From Polyangium sp. y55x31 (GTDB lineage Bacteria; Myxococcota_A; Polyangia; Polyangiales; Polyangiaceae): 64,000 nt of DNA. How positions within the stretch are numbered: the stretch's first letter is position 1; every line of letters starts with the position of its first letter. Shown piece after piece: positions 63,624-64,000 of the stretch. The notes beneath the pieces were generated by a model, which did no database searches, was not told the DNA's origin, and was given only the letters and a program-made list of their open reading frames with translations. The stretch lies in the NCBI RefSeq assembly GCF_029946505.1, contig NZ_JARZHG010000031.1:62001-126000 (forward strand), written 5' to 3'. A program made the translations under genes and the position numbers.

Positions 63624-64000
63624 TCAGGGCGAGAGCTCGACGAAAAACGCGTCGAACCCGCCGGCGCTCTGGGGCTCGTGGAGGACGCCCGCGAGCTTGC
63701 TCTGGAAGCCGCCGACGAGCAGCGGTCGGCCCGTCAAAGGGGAAACATCGACGGCGGTGATCCCCTGCGCCCAGCCGTCGCCATAGTCGTGGCCCCAGAC
63801 CACCTCGAGGGTGCCGCCCCGCAGCTTGAAGGCGCAAGCGTCGGCGTCGAACCCGCCCGACGTCTGGAGGACCGTGATGCCGAGCTGGAGCTGCTGCGAG
63901 AACGTGCAGCCAATGACGACATCCCCGGCCGGATCAAACGCGACGCCCGTGCCGGCCTGGATGCCGGGTCCCTGGAAAGCCGCGCTCCGGAGGAGCGCGC
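63624..64000 (-). CDS. C-terminal part of a beta-propeller-repeat protein, truncated by window edge
   Basis: The minus-strand frame is open from the right edge to a TGA at 63624-63626 and reads ...GVAFDPAGDVVIGCTF, then GGFDADACAFKLRGG, WGHDYGDGWAQGITAVDV and GGFDAFFVELSP at the end. Repeats of 'GGFDAF..KL...G' and 'G..V.PLG..L.VGGF' are those of SBBP/beta-propeller repeat proteins that are abundant in Polyangiales and are usually exported. Only about 125 residues are visible; the start lies beyond base 64000. Confidence 0.7.
   Translation of the reverse strand, partial: ALLRSAAFQGPGIQAGTGVAFDPAGDVVIGCTFSQQLQLGITVLQTSGGFDADACAFKLRGGTLEVVWGHDYGDGWAQGITAVDVSPLTGRPLLVGGFQSKLAGVLHEPQSAGGFDAFFVELSP

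Overview
The window is about 70% G+C and dense with protein genes. Many encode lipoproteins, often divergent or convergent singletons rather than long operons. The kinase-ATPase-GAF-STAS giant, the SUMF1-fold lipoproteins, beta-propeller repeats, HEAT-repeat membrane protein and RsbR-like STAS sensor together suggest a myxobacterium, most likely of the Polyangiales (Polyangium/Sorangium type). That placement is inferred from gene content; no rRNA or other marker is present. I saw no tRNA, rRNA, CRISPR array or insertion sequence.

Layout. 1-8.5 kb: the 3' part of a cysteine desulfurase (its start lies outside the window), a TPR-like lipoprotein, a SAM methyltransferase, a membrane alpha/beta hydrolase, a TlpA thioredoxin and a membrane-anchored HEAT-repeat protein closed by a hairpin terminator. 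8.5-13.7 kb: a cytochrome P450, a GH31 lipoprotein glycosidase, a VOC protein and a lipoprotein with a collagen-like stub and probable PPC domain. 13.8-16.2 kb: an orphan ParA with an overlapping ribbon-helix-helix-like partner, divergent from a PAS-STAS (RsbR-like) protein. 16.2-19.5 kb: an unusual module made of a lipoprotein with PD-(D/E)XK nuclease motifs, a co-transcribed partner, a 14-unit non-coding tandem repeat (21/22-bp period) upstream of them, and a DMT-type transporter. 19.5-25.8 kb: a 1,667-residue kinase-like/AAA/GAF/STAS protein whose kinase domain has lost key residues, and a SUMF1-fold lipoprotein. 25.8-27.9 kb: sucCD.

28-41.7 kb: a secreted hydrolase, a DUF4360 protein, a GMC oxidoreductase, a PP2C-like phosphatase, proline iminopeptidase, a large anchored protein of unknown function, fumC, a fatty acid desaturase, an Rpn-family nuclease in an AT-rich pocket, and a second SUMF1-fold lipoprotein translationally coupled to an M28 peptidase. 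43.6-49.6 kb: an unknown cytosolic protein, an MscS channel, a hydrolase, an M15-like lipoprotein peptidase, an HpaB-type monooxygenase and a probable beta-propeller protein. 49.6-55 kb: glgE and a treS-maltokinase fusion, coupled by an ATGA overlap; these convert trehalose through maltose and maltose-1-phosphate to alpha-glucan. 55-60.4 kb: an eRF1-like protein, then a tight operon of a HAD phosphatase and a four-gene carbohydrate ABC transporter, in which three of the four junctions are ATGA overlaps. 60.4-64 kb: a pentapeptide-repeat protein, a Cys-rich coiled-coil membrane protein, a small secreted protein, a four-TM protein with a HEPN-like RX4H motif, and the C-terminus of a beta-propeller-like protein running off the right edge.

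Central metabolism is represented by sucCD and fumC (TCA cycle), the cysteine desulfurase, the desaturase and the GlgE pathway. The rest is mostly envelope lipoproteins, signalling and secondary-metabolism-type oxygenases. The parts most worth follow-up are the nuclease-like lipoprotein pair with its repeat array (16.2-18.4 kb), the ParA/RHH cassette, the SUMF1-fold proteins lacking one catalytic cysteine, and the membrane HEPN candidate.
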